A stretch of 64,000 bases of DNA from Sphingomonas sp. LC-1 (GTDB lineage Bacteria; Pseudomonadota; Alphaproteobacteria; Sphingomonadales; Sphingomonadaceae). The stretch spans positions 1 to 64,000 of the forward strand of contig NZ_JANZXB010000003.1 in the NCBI RefSeq assembly GCF_025371035.1, in the 5' to 3' direction. The stretch's first letter is position 1. Each line of letters opens with the position of its first letter. Below the pieces are notes generated by a model. It saw nothing but the letters and a program-made list of their open reading frames with translations. It ran no database searches and was not told the origin of the DNA. A program made the position numbers and the translations under genes. Shown one piece after another: positions 35,648-43,552 of this stretch.

Positions 35648-37705
35648 TCAACCGCGTCGAACGAAAGCCTCGGCCACCGCCGCGTGATCGCGAACGAAGA
35701 TGGGAATCCGTTCGATCGGGGCGTTACAGCACACATCGCCCCCGCCCTCGATCCATTCGCCGGTCCAGGCATCGCGCCATATGCCGCCCGGCAGATAGAC
35801 GCAGCGATCAGTCACACCCGCCGCCGTCACCGGCGCAACCAGAATGTCGGGGCCGAACATGTACTGGCTATCCAGCTGCCAGCAGCGCGGATCGTCGGGA
35901 TAGTCGTAGAACATCGGCCGCATCAGCGGATCGCCGCTTTCATGCGCGGCGCGCATCAGCGATGCGACATAGGGGCGCAGTCGCTCGCGCAAGGCGGCAT
36001 AGTCGCGCAAGATGGCGAAGACCTGCTCGCCGAAGCTCCAGAGTTCGTTGCCCGCGCCCGTATCGCATTGTGCGATGCCGTCGCGAAACGGCTCGGCGGG
36101 TGGGGTGATCGGGTCGCGGTGGCCGTGCATCCGCAGGATCGGGGTGAACACCGCCCATTGGAACCAGCGGATCATCAACTCGTGAAAGGCCGGGTCCGCG
36201 ACATGCCCGCCATGAAAGCCGCCGATATCGGTGGTCCACCACGGAATGCCCGCCATGCCCATGTTGAGCCCGGCGCTCAACTGGTTGCGCATTGCCTCGA
36301 ACGAGGAATGGATGTCGCCCGACCAGACGAGCGCGCCATAGCGCTGGCTCCCCGCCCAGGCGCATCGGACGAGGCTGACGATCTCGGTCTCGCCCTCCGC
36401 GCGGAGCCCGTCATGAAAGGCCTGGGCATAATGGAGCGGATAGGCGTTGCCGACCTCCAGCACGCTGCCGGCGTGATAGCGGTAATTGTCGAAATCATAG
36501 GCGCTATATTCGGGTTCGGCCTCGTCCAGCCAGAACAGCGCGACGCCCTTGTCCCGGTAATGGCGCTTGGCCGTCTTCCACAGGAATTCCCGCGCGCCGG
36601 GATGGGTGACGTCGATGAAGCGGGTGTTGCCCAGAAATTCCTGCTGTACGTCCAGCCCGCGCGTGGCGCGGACCAGATAGCCTTTTTCGGCCATCTCGGC
36701 ATAGTTTTCCGAGCGGTGGTCGACGGTCGGCCAGACCGAGACGAGGAGTTCGGTGCCCATCGCCTTCAACTCGGCAGTCATCGCGGCGGGGTCGGGCCAT
36801 TCGCGCGGGTCGAAGCGCCAGTCGCCTTGTACCGGCCAGTGGAAGAAGTCGGCGACGATCACCGCCAAGGGAATGCCACGCGCATGATAGTCGCGCGCGA
36901 CCGCCAGCAGTTCCTCTTGCGTCCGATAGCGCAGCTTGCTCTGCCACAGGCCCAGCGCATAATCGGGCATCATCGGTACGGTGCCGGTGACGGTCGCATA
37001 GTTGCGCAGGATTTCCGCCGGGCTGTCGGCCGCGGTGATCCAGTAATCCACTTCGCGCGCGGCATACGCGGTCCAGGTCGCGCCATTGGCGGCGAAATGT
37101 ACCTCGCCCACCGCCGGGATGTTCCAGAGGAAGCCATAGCCGTGGCTGGACACCAGGAAGGGAACGCTCGCCTGCGAATTGCGCTGGGCCAGTTCGAGCG
37201 TGCAGCCCGCCAGATCTAGATTGGGTTGCTGATACTGGCCCATGCCATAAAGGCGCTCGCCCGGCTTGGCCTCGAACCGTATGGCGAGGCGCGCGACGTC
37301 GCCGGTCAGTGGCTTGAATTCGCGCCCCGACAGGCCCAGCGCGCTGATCGTGCGCACTTCGTCGGTGCCGACCGTCCAATATTTGCTGATCGTGTCGCGC
37401 TGCCGCCATTTCTCCTCCAGCAGCACCTCGCCCTGGGCATTCCGAAAACGGACCCGGCCCTGAAGATCGACCTCGGCGGTCAGGCGGCCATGGGTGATCC
37501 GGGCGGTGCCGCCGGTGCGAGTGACGACCGGTTCCGTCTGCCTTGCCTCCGATGCGTCATCGCGCAACGCCCCGGCCCGTGCGCCGCGATCGGGAAAGCA
37601 GGACGCCCGCAGCCGCAGGCCGTCCGGGCCATGCGCCTCGATCCGCAACCAATGGCCGTCATAGGCCCAGCCGATGGCGTGCGCTTCCAGGACGAGCGTG
37701 TCCAA
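35648..37705 (-). CDS. GH31-family alpha-glycosidase (alpha-xylosidase-like)
   Basis: A 685-aa glycosidase, probably cytoplasmic since no signal peptide is visible. Nucleophile Asp is in ALFWLDEAEPE and the acid/base Asp in ALVWSGDIHSSFEAM. GMAGIPWWTTDIGGF and the N-terminal galactose-mutarotase-like sandwich (GERLYGMGQYQQPN) are GH31 traits. The family cleaves alpha-xylosides or alpha-glucosides from the non-reducing end. The start is a TTG at 37705 with GGGAGGA 8 nt upstream. A GTG at 37774 would add 23 residues but would place promoter and operator inside the gene. First gene of the LacI-controlled operon. Confidence 0.85.
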   Translation of the reverse strand: MDTLVLEAHAIGWAYDGHWLRIEAHGPDGLRLRASCFPDRGARAGALRDDASEARQTEPVVTRTGGTARITHGRLTAEVDLQGRVRFRNAQGEVLLEEKWRQRDTISKYWTVGTDEVRTISALGLSGREFKPLTGDVARLAIRFEAKPGERLYGMGQYQQPNLDLAGCTLELAQRNSQASVPFLVSSHGYGFLWNIPAVGEVHFAANGATWTAYAAREVDYWITAADSPAEILRNYATVTGTVPMMPDYALGLWQSKLRYRTQEELLAVARDYHARGIPLAVIVADFFHWPVQGDWRFDPREWPDPAAMTAELKAMGTELLVSVWPTVDHRSENYAEMAEKGYLVRATRGLDVQQEFLGNTRFIDVTHPGAREFLWKTAKRHYRDKGVALFWLDEAEPEYSAYDFDNYRYHAGSVLEVGNAYPLHYAQAFHDGLRAEGETEIVSLVRCAWAGSQRYGALVWSGDIHSSFEAMRNQLSAGLNMGMAGIPWWTTDIGGFHGGHVADPAFHELMIRWFQWAVFTPILRMHGHRDPITPPAEPFRDGIAQCDTGAGNELWSFGEQVFAILRDYAALRERLRPYVASLMRAAHESGDPLMRPMFYDYPDDPRCWQLDSQYMFGPDILVAPVTAAGVTDRCVYLPGGIWRDAWTGEWIEGGGDVCCNAPIERIPIFVRDHAAVAEAFVRRG

Positions 37706-37737
37706 ACCCGAATCCTCCCAACGCCATTCTTCGACAG

Positions 37738-37753
37738 CCGTAAACGTTTGCGG
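37738..37753 (-). promoter_or_regulatory. LacI-family operator for the GH31 operon
   Basis: On the minus strand CCGCAAACGTTTACGG is palindromic at seven of eight pairs with a central CG, the classic LacI/GalR operator form. It directly follows the -10 box, where a bound repressor would block initiation, and the divergent gene at 37824 encodes a LacI-type regulator. Confidence 0.75.
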
Positions 37754-37782
37754 ATCATCATGCCGACAAGCCACCCTGTCAA
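37754..37782 (-). promoter_or_regulatory. Sigma-70-type promoter of the GH31 operon
   Basis: Minus strand: -35 TTGACA (37782-37777), a 17-bp spacer, -10 GATGAT (37759-37754). The -35 is a perfect consensus match; the -10 matches four of six. Transcription would start inside the operator, about 40 bp ahead of the TTG start codon. Confidence 0.65.
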
Positions 37783-37823
37783 TGCCCCTTGTGCGGACCG
37801 CGCCGCGCCGCGATCAAAGTCCA

Positions 37824-38870
37824 ATGGATATACGCGAGCTCGCCAATCATCTGGGCCTGTCGATCGGCACGGTGTCGCGCGCGCTGAACGACCGCAAGGA
37901 TGTCAGTCCGGTCACGCGGCAGAGGGTCGTCACGGCAGCCGAGCGTTTCGGCTATATCCCCAACCAGTCGGGGCGGACCCTGCGCAGTGGGCGGACGGGG
38001 ACGGTCGGCTTCATGCTGACGCTGGAGCATGACAGCGCGATTCATGGCGATCCGTTCTTCATGGCTTTGCTGGAGGGTTTGCAGAACGGACTGGGCGAGC
38101 ATGACCTCGATCTCGTCGTGCTGCTGGCCCGCAAGGGGGAGGATGGGCTGACCTTTTTGCGGCGGCACGTGTCGCGGCGCACCGTCGACGGCTGGGTCCT
38201 GTCCGGGACGCAGCATGACGATCCCCGCATCACCTTCCTGCTCGACCAGACGATTCCCTTCGTCGCGCTGGGGCGCACCGAGACGCCGCGCGACTATGCA
38301 TGGATCGACCTGGATTTCGAAAGCGTGGTGGCGGAGGCGATGGCGCTGCTGATCGGGGCGGGGCACCGCCGCATCGGGCTGGTTGCGCCGCCGGCGACGA
38401 TCAACAACAGCCATATCGTCGTCCAACGTTATCGCGCCGCGCTGGAGCAGGCGGGGATCGCCTTCGACCCCGTGCTGGTCCATCATGGCGAAACCGACGA
38501 GAGCGATGGCGAGACGACGGCGCGCGAGCTGATGGCGTTGGCCGACCGCCCGACCGCGCTGCTGCTGATGGGCGAGACGGCACCGGTGGGCGCGTATCGC
38601 GCGCTGCGGCGGCTGGGGCTGGAGCCGGGGCGCGACGTGGCGGTGATCGGGCTGCGCGACAATCCCGCCTGCCGGGCGCTGTCGCCTGACCTGACCTCTT
38701 TCTCGCTCGCGCTCGACGATCTGGGGCTGGCCCTGGCGCAGGCATTGGTCGCGATGTTGCCGGGCCATCAACGCGCGGACAGCCCCTTGGTCCAGCGGCT
38801 GTGGACCATGACGCTTCGGCTGGGGGAGAGCCACCGCATTCGGGGCGAGGTGATCAGGCCAGTCGCCTGA
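37824..38870 (+). CDS. LacI/GalR-family transcriptional repressor
   Basis: A 348-aa regulator. The N-terminal helix-turn-helix reads MDIRELANHLGLSIGTVSRA followed by the hinge-helix region YIPNQSGRTLRSGRTGTVGF. The rest is a periplasmic-binding-protein-like effector domain with ALGRTETPRDYAWIDLDF and GHRRIGLVAPP. It is divergent from the GH31 operon, with the operator 70 bp away, and 203 bp upstream of the GH127 gene. The likely effector is a sugar released from the polymer. It should repress both flanking units until that sugar appears. Confidence 0.92.
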   Translation: MDIRELANHLGLSIGTVSRALNDRKDVSPVTRQRVVTAAERFGYIPNQSGRTLRSGRTGTVGFMLTLEHDSAIHGDPFFMALLEGLQNGLGEHDLDLVVLLARKGEDGLTFLRRHVSRRTVDGWVLSGTQHDDPRITFLLDQTIPFVALGRTETPRDYAWIDLDFESVVAEAMALLIGAGHRRIGLVAPPATINNSHIVVQRYRAALEQAGIAFDPVLVHHGETDESDGETTARELMALADRPTALLLMGETAPVGAYRALRRLGLEPGRDVAVIGLRDNPACRALSPDLTSFSLALDDLGLALAQALVAMLPGHQRADSPLVQRLWTMTLRLGESHRIRGEVIRPVA

Positions 38871-38989
38871 CCGGTCCTATTCTGTCGGACAAATATTTGC
38901 GGCTACAATGCGCGCTGACAGGTCGCCGCGTGGCCGTTCGCGGTCTTGCGGCTCCGGCATTAGCCATATGTCTTTCGTATTAAAACCTC

Positions 38990-39005
38990 TTCCAGGCGTT
39001 TGGAA
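38990..39005 (+). promoter_or_regulatory. Possible second operator upstream of GH127
   Basis: TTCCAGGCGTTTGGAA pairs at six of eight positions with a central CG, 69 bp before the GH127 start codon. The half-site differs from that at 37738, so recognition by the same repressor is doubtful. Confidence 0.25.
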
Positions 39006-39073
39006 AAAGCGGTTGCGCTGTCGGGGGCAGCCTGTCTACCCATAGGGAAAACATAAATAGTCGGAGAAGATCG

Positions 39074-41014
39074 TTGCGCCCATGCTGCCATGCCCCGTCG
39101 CGTCGCGACGTTCTGTCCACTGCCAGCATCGGGGCGCTGGCGACCGGATGGGGGGCAGTGATCCCCGCAACCGCCTGGGCGCAGGCCAAGAGCCGCGGTC
39201 CCGTCCCCGCCACCCTCGTCCAGCCCTTCGACATGGCCGACGTCTCGCTGGATGACGGGCCCTTCCTCCATGCGCAGAAGATGACCGAGGCGTATCTGAT
39301 GCGGCTGCAGCCCGATCGGATGCTCGCCAATTTTCGCACCAATGCGGGGCTCAAGCCCAAGGCGCCGGTCTATGGCGGTTGGGAATCGGAGCCGATGTGG
39401 GAGGAGATCAACTGCCACGGCCATACGCTGGGCCATTATCTCTCCGCCTGCGCGCTGGCGTACCGTGCGACCAAGGACAAGAGGTATCGCCAGCGGATCG
39501 ACTATATCGCGGGCGAACTGGCCGCGTGCCAGCAGGCGGCGGGGACCGGCTTGGTCTGCGCCTTCCCCAAGGGTCCTGCGCTGGTCGCGGCCCATTTGCG
39601 TGGCGAGCCGATTACGGGCGTGCCCTGGTACACGCTGCACAAGGTCTATGCGGGGCTGCGCGATGCGGCGCTGCTCGCGGGTAGCGAGCCGGCGCGGGCG
39701 GTGCTCATCCGGCTGGCCGACTGGGGTGTCGTGGCGACCAAGCCGCTGTCCGACGCGCAGTTCGAGACGATGCTGCAGACCGAATATGGCGGCATGAACG
39801 AGGTCTATGCCGACCTGTATTTCATGACCGGCAACGAGGATTATCGGTCGCTGTCCCAGCGCTTCTCGCAAAAGGCGGTGATAAATCCGCTGGTCAAGGG
39901 GCAGGATCATCTCGACGGGATGCATGCCAATACGCAGATTCCCAAGATCATCGGGTTCCAGCGCGTGTTCGAGGCAACCGGCGACGGCAAATATCGTGAC
40001 GCCGCCGCCTTTTTCTGGCGGACGGTCGCGCATACCCGTGCCTTTGCGACCGGCGGGCATGGCGATGGCGAGCATTTCTTCGCCATGGCCGATTTCGACA
40101 AGCATGTTTTCTCGGCCAAGGGGTCGGAGACCTGTTGCCAGCATAATATGCTCAAGCTGACCCGCGCGCTGTTCCTGCACGACCCGCGCGCCGAATATGC
40201 CGATTATTATGAGCGCACGCTCTACAATGGCATCCTCGCCTCGCAGGATCCAGATTCGGGCATGGCGACCTATTTCCAGGGCGCGCGGCCTGGTTACATG
40301 AAGCTCTATCATACCCCGGAGGACAGCTTCTGGTGCTGCACCGGCACGGGGATGGAAAACCATGTGAAGTATCGCGACTCGATCTACTTCCATGACGATC
40401 GCGCGCTGTACGTGAACCTGTTCATTCCCTCGACGGTGCGCTGGGCCGACAAGGGGGCGGAACTGACCCAGTCCACCCGCTTCCCCGAGGCGGCGAATAG
40501 CCAGTTCCGCTGGAAATTGCGCCGGCCGACTGAACTGACGCTCAAGCTGCGCCACCCGAAATGGAGCCGCACCGCGACCCTGCTGGTCAACGGAGCGGAG
40601 GTGTCGCGTTCGGACAAGCCGGGCCGCTATGCCGAACTGACGCGGACGTGGAAGACCGGCGACACGGTCGAATGGCGGCTGGTCATGGAGCCCGCCGTCG
40701 AAAGCGCCCCCGCCGCGCCAGAGATCGTCGCCTTCACCTATGGTCCGCTGGTGCTCGCCGGCGCGTTGGGCCGCGAGGGACTGGCACCGGGCGCGGACAT
40801 TATCGTCAACGAACGCAAATACGGTGATTATAACGCCACGCCCTTCCAGGCACCGACGCTGTCGGGCGAGCCTGATGCATTGGCGAAGAAGATCAGCGCC
40901 ACGGGCAAGCCGTTGGAGTTCACCATCCCGGCGGCGGACGGCCAGCCGGTGCGGCTGATTCCCTATCACCGCATCGCGCATGAGCGCTACGCGACCTACT
41001 GGAAGCTAGCCTGA
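39074..41014 (+). CDS. Tat-exported GH127 beta-L-arabinofuranosidase-like enzyme
   Basis: A 646-aa protein. The N-terminus SRRDVLSTASIGALATG is a twin-arginine signal with cleavage after about residue 37 (ATAWAQA). The (alpha/alpha)6-barrel carries GH127 signatures: NCHGHTLGHYLSACA, the cysteine pairs SETCCQHNM and FWCCTGTGMENH that hold zinc and the catalytic Cys, and TYFQGARPGYMKLYH. The family releases beta-L-arabinofuranose. The start is TTG at 39074 with GGAGAAG 4 nt upstream. With GH31 and the GH39-like enzyme nearby it suggests use of an arabinose- and xylose-containing plant glycan. Confidence 0.88.
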   Translation: MRPCCHAPSRRDVLSTASIGALATGWGAVIPATAWAQAKSRGPVPATLVQPFDMADVSLDDGPFLHAQKMTEAYLMRLQPDRMLANFRTNAGLKPKAPVYGGWESEPMWEEINCHGHTLGHYLSACALAYRATKDKRYRQRIDYIAGELAACQQAAGTGLVCAFPKGPALVAAHLRGEPITGVPWYTLHKVYAGLRDAALLAGSEPARAVLIRLADWGVVATKPLSDAQFETMLQTEYGGMNEVYADLYFMTGNEDYRSLSQRFSQKAVINPLVKGQDHLDGMHANTQIPKIIGFQRVFEATGDGKYRDAAAFFWRTVAHTRAFATGGHGDGEHFFAMADFDKHVFSAKGSETCCQHNMLKLTRALFLHDPRAEYADYYERTLYNGILASQDPDSGMATYFQGARPGYMKLYHTPEDSFWCCTGTGMENHVKYRDSIYFHDDRALYVNLFIPSTVRWADKGAELTQSTRFPEAANSQFRWKLRRPTELTLKLRHPKWSRTATLLVNGAEVSRSDKPGRYAELTRTWKTGDTVEWRLVMEPAVESAPAAPEIVAFTYGPLVLAGALGREGLAPGADIIVNERKYGDYNATPFQAPTLSGEPDALAKKISATGKPLEFTIPAADGQPVRLIPYHRIAHERYATYWKLA

Positions 41015-41041
41015 TCGCGGGCCCTTTGCGGACGGGAACTA

Positions 41042-41313
41042 CCCCGGCGAAGGCCGGGGTCCAGTTCGCTTTTTACAGCGCTTCATCCCAGACAATTTGT
41101 TCGCGCGGAGGCGCGGAGGCGCGGAGGCGCGGAGGACGCAGAGGGGTCGTCCGATTGGCTGCGGCCCGGCTTCATCACCAAGCGGAGGGAGGCATGAAGA
41201 TGCCACAAGCGAGACACCTCCGCGTTCTCCGCGCCTCCGCGCGAACAAAGTCTCTTTCGACGCATCGGCGCTCCGCCGAACGCATAGCATCTAGACCCCG
41301 GCCTTCGCGGGGG
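41042..41313. repeat. Nested inverted repeat, MITE-like
   Basis: Outer arms 41042-41061 (CCCCGGCGAAGGCCGGGGTC) and 41294-41313 are inverted copies matching at 18 of 20 positions, and each is itself a hairpin. Inner arms around 41097-41134 and 41218-41249 (TTTGTTCGCGCGGAGGCG type) are also inverted copies. The left inner arm contains four tandem copies of GCGCGGAG (41103-41134). No transposase is encoded, so it looks like a non-autonomous element or a compound of dispersed palindromes. Confidence 0.7.
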
Positions 41314-41338
41314 TGAGGCTATTCGATGATGTTTGGAA

Positions 41339-41414
41339 TGGTGGGCGATGACGGGCTCGAACCGCCGACATTCTCGGTGTAAACGAGACGCTCTACCAAC
41401 TGAGCTAATCGCCC
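41339..41414 (-). tRNA. tRNA-Val (anticodon TAC)
   Basis: The 76-nt minus-strand sequence folds as a cloverleaf. Acceptor GGGCGAT pairs with ATCGCCC, followed by discriminator A and an encoded CCA. The D-arm contains AGCTCAGTTGGTAGAGC, the anticodon stem TCTCG/CGAGA has loop TTTACAC, and the T-arm holds GGTTCGAGCC. It closely resembles bacterial tRNA-Val(UAC). Confidence 0.95.
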
Positions 41415-41600
41415 CCTCTCGGGAAGCCACGCCTAATGCCGATGCGTTCCGCGTCTGGCAAGTCGCTTTTATGCCTCCAACCCATCTGGTTCGTTTGTTG
41501 GATACAAACCCCGCTGCAAACGGTACATAACGGGAACATCGAGGGCGGATACGACCGAGGGAGCGGTCGGGTTCGCGCTTGGTGTTACGGGGGAGCGGGG

Positions 41601-42092
41601 ATGGCCGGAACGGGGGAGGGCGCGCGGTGGACGCAGGCGCGGCGACGGCAATTCCTGGAGGCGTTGGCGGTCAGTGCTGATGCGGGCGTGGCGGCGCGGG
41701 CGGTGGGAGAGACGCTCGCGGCGGCACGTTCGCTCCGGCGGCGTGACCGGGCCTTTGGCGAGGCTTGGGACGCGGCGATCGGTGCGGCACATGCGCTGGT
41801 CGAGGAAGGACTGCTGCGCCGGATGCTCGCCCTGTTGGCGGTCGGGGCCGAGGATGGGGATGGCGAGGGGGGTGGAGAGGCCGGTGTGGGGATCGCCGGC
41901 CTCTCCATCACGCCGCCGCTCCTGGCGACCGAGGTGCAACTTTATCTGAAGCTGCTCGCGCGCCGTGATGCGCTGGCCGATGCCGGTGACGGGGCAAGCG
42001 AGGCGGCACGGGCAAGCGCGGCGGAAACCGATGCGGCGCTGGAACGCGCGCTCGACGGGCTGGCGCGGCGGCGGTTGAAGGGGATGGCGTGA
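41601..42092 (+). CDS. GTA small terminase-like protein (g1 position)
   Basis: A 163-aa mostly helical protein (RRRQFLEALAVSADAGVAAR, an HTH-like start). It sits directly upstream of the large terminase and overlaps it by one base, matching gene 1 of Rhodobacter-type GTA clusters, which encodes the DNA-recognition subunit of the packaging motor. The ATG at 41601 follows GGGAGCGGGG. Sequence similarity is limited to the general small-terminase layout. Context carries the call. First gene of the 13.5-kb GTA cluster. Confidence 0.75.
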   Translation: MAGTGEGARWTQARRRQFLEALAVSADAGVAARAVGETLAAARSLRRRDRAFGEAWDAAIGAAHALVEEGLLRRMLALLAVGAEDGDGEGGGEAGVGIAGLSITPPLLATEVQLYLKLLARRDALADAGDGASEAARASAAETDAALERALDGLARRRLKGMA

Positions 42093-43402
42093 TGGCGAGA
42101 GAGGATGCGACGACGCGGCTCGCCACGCTGGCGATGCTGGAACCGGAGGCGCGGGGGCAGGCGCTGGCGGCGCTGACCCCGGCGCAGAAGCGCGAGCTGG
42201 TCGAGCGATGGGAATTATGGGCGCATGACGGACAGATCGCGCCGCCGGGCGACTGGCGGGTCTGGCTGATCCGGGCGGGGCGCGGCTTCGGCAAGACGCG
42301 GGCGGGGGCGGAGTGGGTGAGTGCGCTCGCCCGTGACAATCCGGGTGCGCGGATCGCACTGATGGGGGCGACCCTTCGCGATGTCGAGCGGGTGATGGTG
42401 CGCGGCGAAAGCGGCCTGCTGGCGGTGGCGCGCAAGGGCGAGACGCCACGCTGGATCGGCAGCCTGGGGCAGGTGCATTTCGCATCCGGCGCGATCGGCT
42501 TCGCCTATTCGGCGGCGGCGCCCGAGGCTCTGCGCGGGCCGCAGCATCATGCGGCGTGGTGCGACGAACTGGGCAAATGGAAGGGGGAGGCCGGATGGGA
42601 CAATCTGATGATGACGCTCCGGCTGGGGGAGCGCCCCCGCGTGCTGGTCACGACCACGCCGCGCGCGACGCCGCTGATGCGCAAGGTCATGGCGCTGCCC
42701 GATTGCGTGGAGACGATCGGGCGGACCAGCGACAATGCGCATCTGCCCGACAGCTTCCAGGACGCGATGCTGGCGCAATATGGCGACACGCGGCTGGGGC
42801 GGCAGGAACTGGACGGCGAGATGGTCGACGACCGCGAGGGGGCCCTGTGGACCCGCGCGCTGCTCGACCGGCAGAGGGCGAAGACGATGCCCGCGCTCGA
42901 TCGGGTCGTGGTCGGCGTCGATCCGCCCGCGACCAGCAGCGGCGATGCCTGCGGGATCGTCGCGGTCGGGCTGGGGCGCGACGGGCATGGCTATGTGCTG
43001 GAGGATGCGAGCGAGGCGGGGCTGTCGCCGGAGGGCTGGGCGGCGCGGGTCGCGGGCTGCGCCCGGCGGAACCGCGCGGACCGGGTGGTGGCCGAGCGCA
43101 ACCAGGGCGGCGACATGGTGGAGAGCGTGCTGCGGCTCGCCGATCCGACCCTGCCGGTGCATCTGGTCTATGCCTCGATCGGGAAGGCCGCGCGGGCGGA
43201 GCCGGTGTCGTTCCTCTATGCGCAGGGGCGGGTCTGGCATTCGCGAGGCTTCCCCGCGCTGGAGGACGAGTTGTGCGGGCTGGGCGTGGCGGGGGCCTAT
43301 GACGGGCCAGGCCGCTCGCCGGATCGCGCGGATGCGCTGGTCTGGGCGCTGACCGAGCTGATGCTGTCGGGGCGGGGCGCGCCCGGGATACGGAATTTAT
43401 AG
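42092..43402 (+). CDS. GTA large terminase (DNA-packaging ATPase/nuclease)
   Basis: A 436-aa TerL protein that pumps DNA into GTA heads. Walker A-like RAGRGFGKTRAGAEWV at about residues 65-80, Walker B region HAAWCDELGKW at about 152-162, and the RNase-H-like nuclease domain from about 270, with VVGVDPPATS holding the first metal-binding Asp. The ATG at 42092 overlaps the previous stop. A GTG 3 nt earlier is the alternative. It is followed by a 150-bp gap with a dispersed repeat before the portal gene. Confidence 0.93.
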   Translation: MAREDATTRLATLAMLEPEARGQALAALTPAQKRELVERWELWAHDGQIAPPGDWRVWLIRAGRGFGKTRAGAEWVSALARDNPGARIALMGATLRDVERVMVRGESGLLAVARKGETPRWIGSLGQVHFASGAIGFAYSAAAPEALRGPQHHAAWCDELGKWKGEAGWDNLMMTLRLGERPRVLVTTTPRATPLMRKVMALPDCVETIGRTSDNAHLPDSFQDAMLAQYGDTRLGRQELDGEMVDDREGALWTRALLDRQRAKTMPALDRVVVGVDPPATSSGDACGIVAVGLGRDGHGYVLEDASEAGLSPEGWAARVAGCARRNRADRVVAERNQGGDMVESVLRLADPTLPVHLVYASIGKAARAEPVSFLYAQGRVWHSRGFPALEDELCGLGVAGAYDGPGRSPDRADALVWALTELMLSGRGAPGIRNL

Positions 43403-43410
43403 CTCTAGAT

Positions 43411-43535
43411 CCTCCCCGGTACGGGGAGGGGGACCAGCGAAGCTGGTGGAGGGGGATCGCCACTCGGGGGCGTCCCGTGGGGAAGTCCCCCTCCGTCAGC
43501 GCTGCGCGCTGCCACCTCCCCGTGCCGGGGAGGAG
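43411..43535. repeat. Dispersed palindromic repeat inside the GTA cluster
   Basis: CCTCCCCGGTACGGGGAGG (43411-43429) and CCTCCCCGTGCCGGGGAGG (43515-43533) are each hairpins. The segments between them (GACCAGCGAAGCTGGTGGAGG and its counterpart) form a larger inverted pair, so the whole can fold as one long structure. It resembles multi-copy intergenic palindromes of alphaproteobacteria. It separates terminase from portal without breaking either gene. Confidence 0.7.
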
Positions 43536-43552
43536 CCAAAGGAGATTCGACG

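Noticed and set aside
34271-37219. A 982-codon open frame on the plus strand
   Set aside because: It is antisense to the symporter and GH31 genes, both of which have clear family motifs. Its translation is His/Arg/Gln-rich without domains, typical of a high-GC shadow frame.
38990-39005. Certain second LacI operator
   Set aside because: The half-sites differ from the palindrome at 37738 and two inner pairs do not match, so it is only listed as a low-confidence site.
41103-41134. Possible CRISPR-like tandem array
   Set aside because: The four 8-bp GCGCGGAG units are contiguous with no spacers and no cas genes are in the window.
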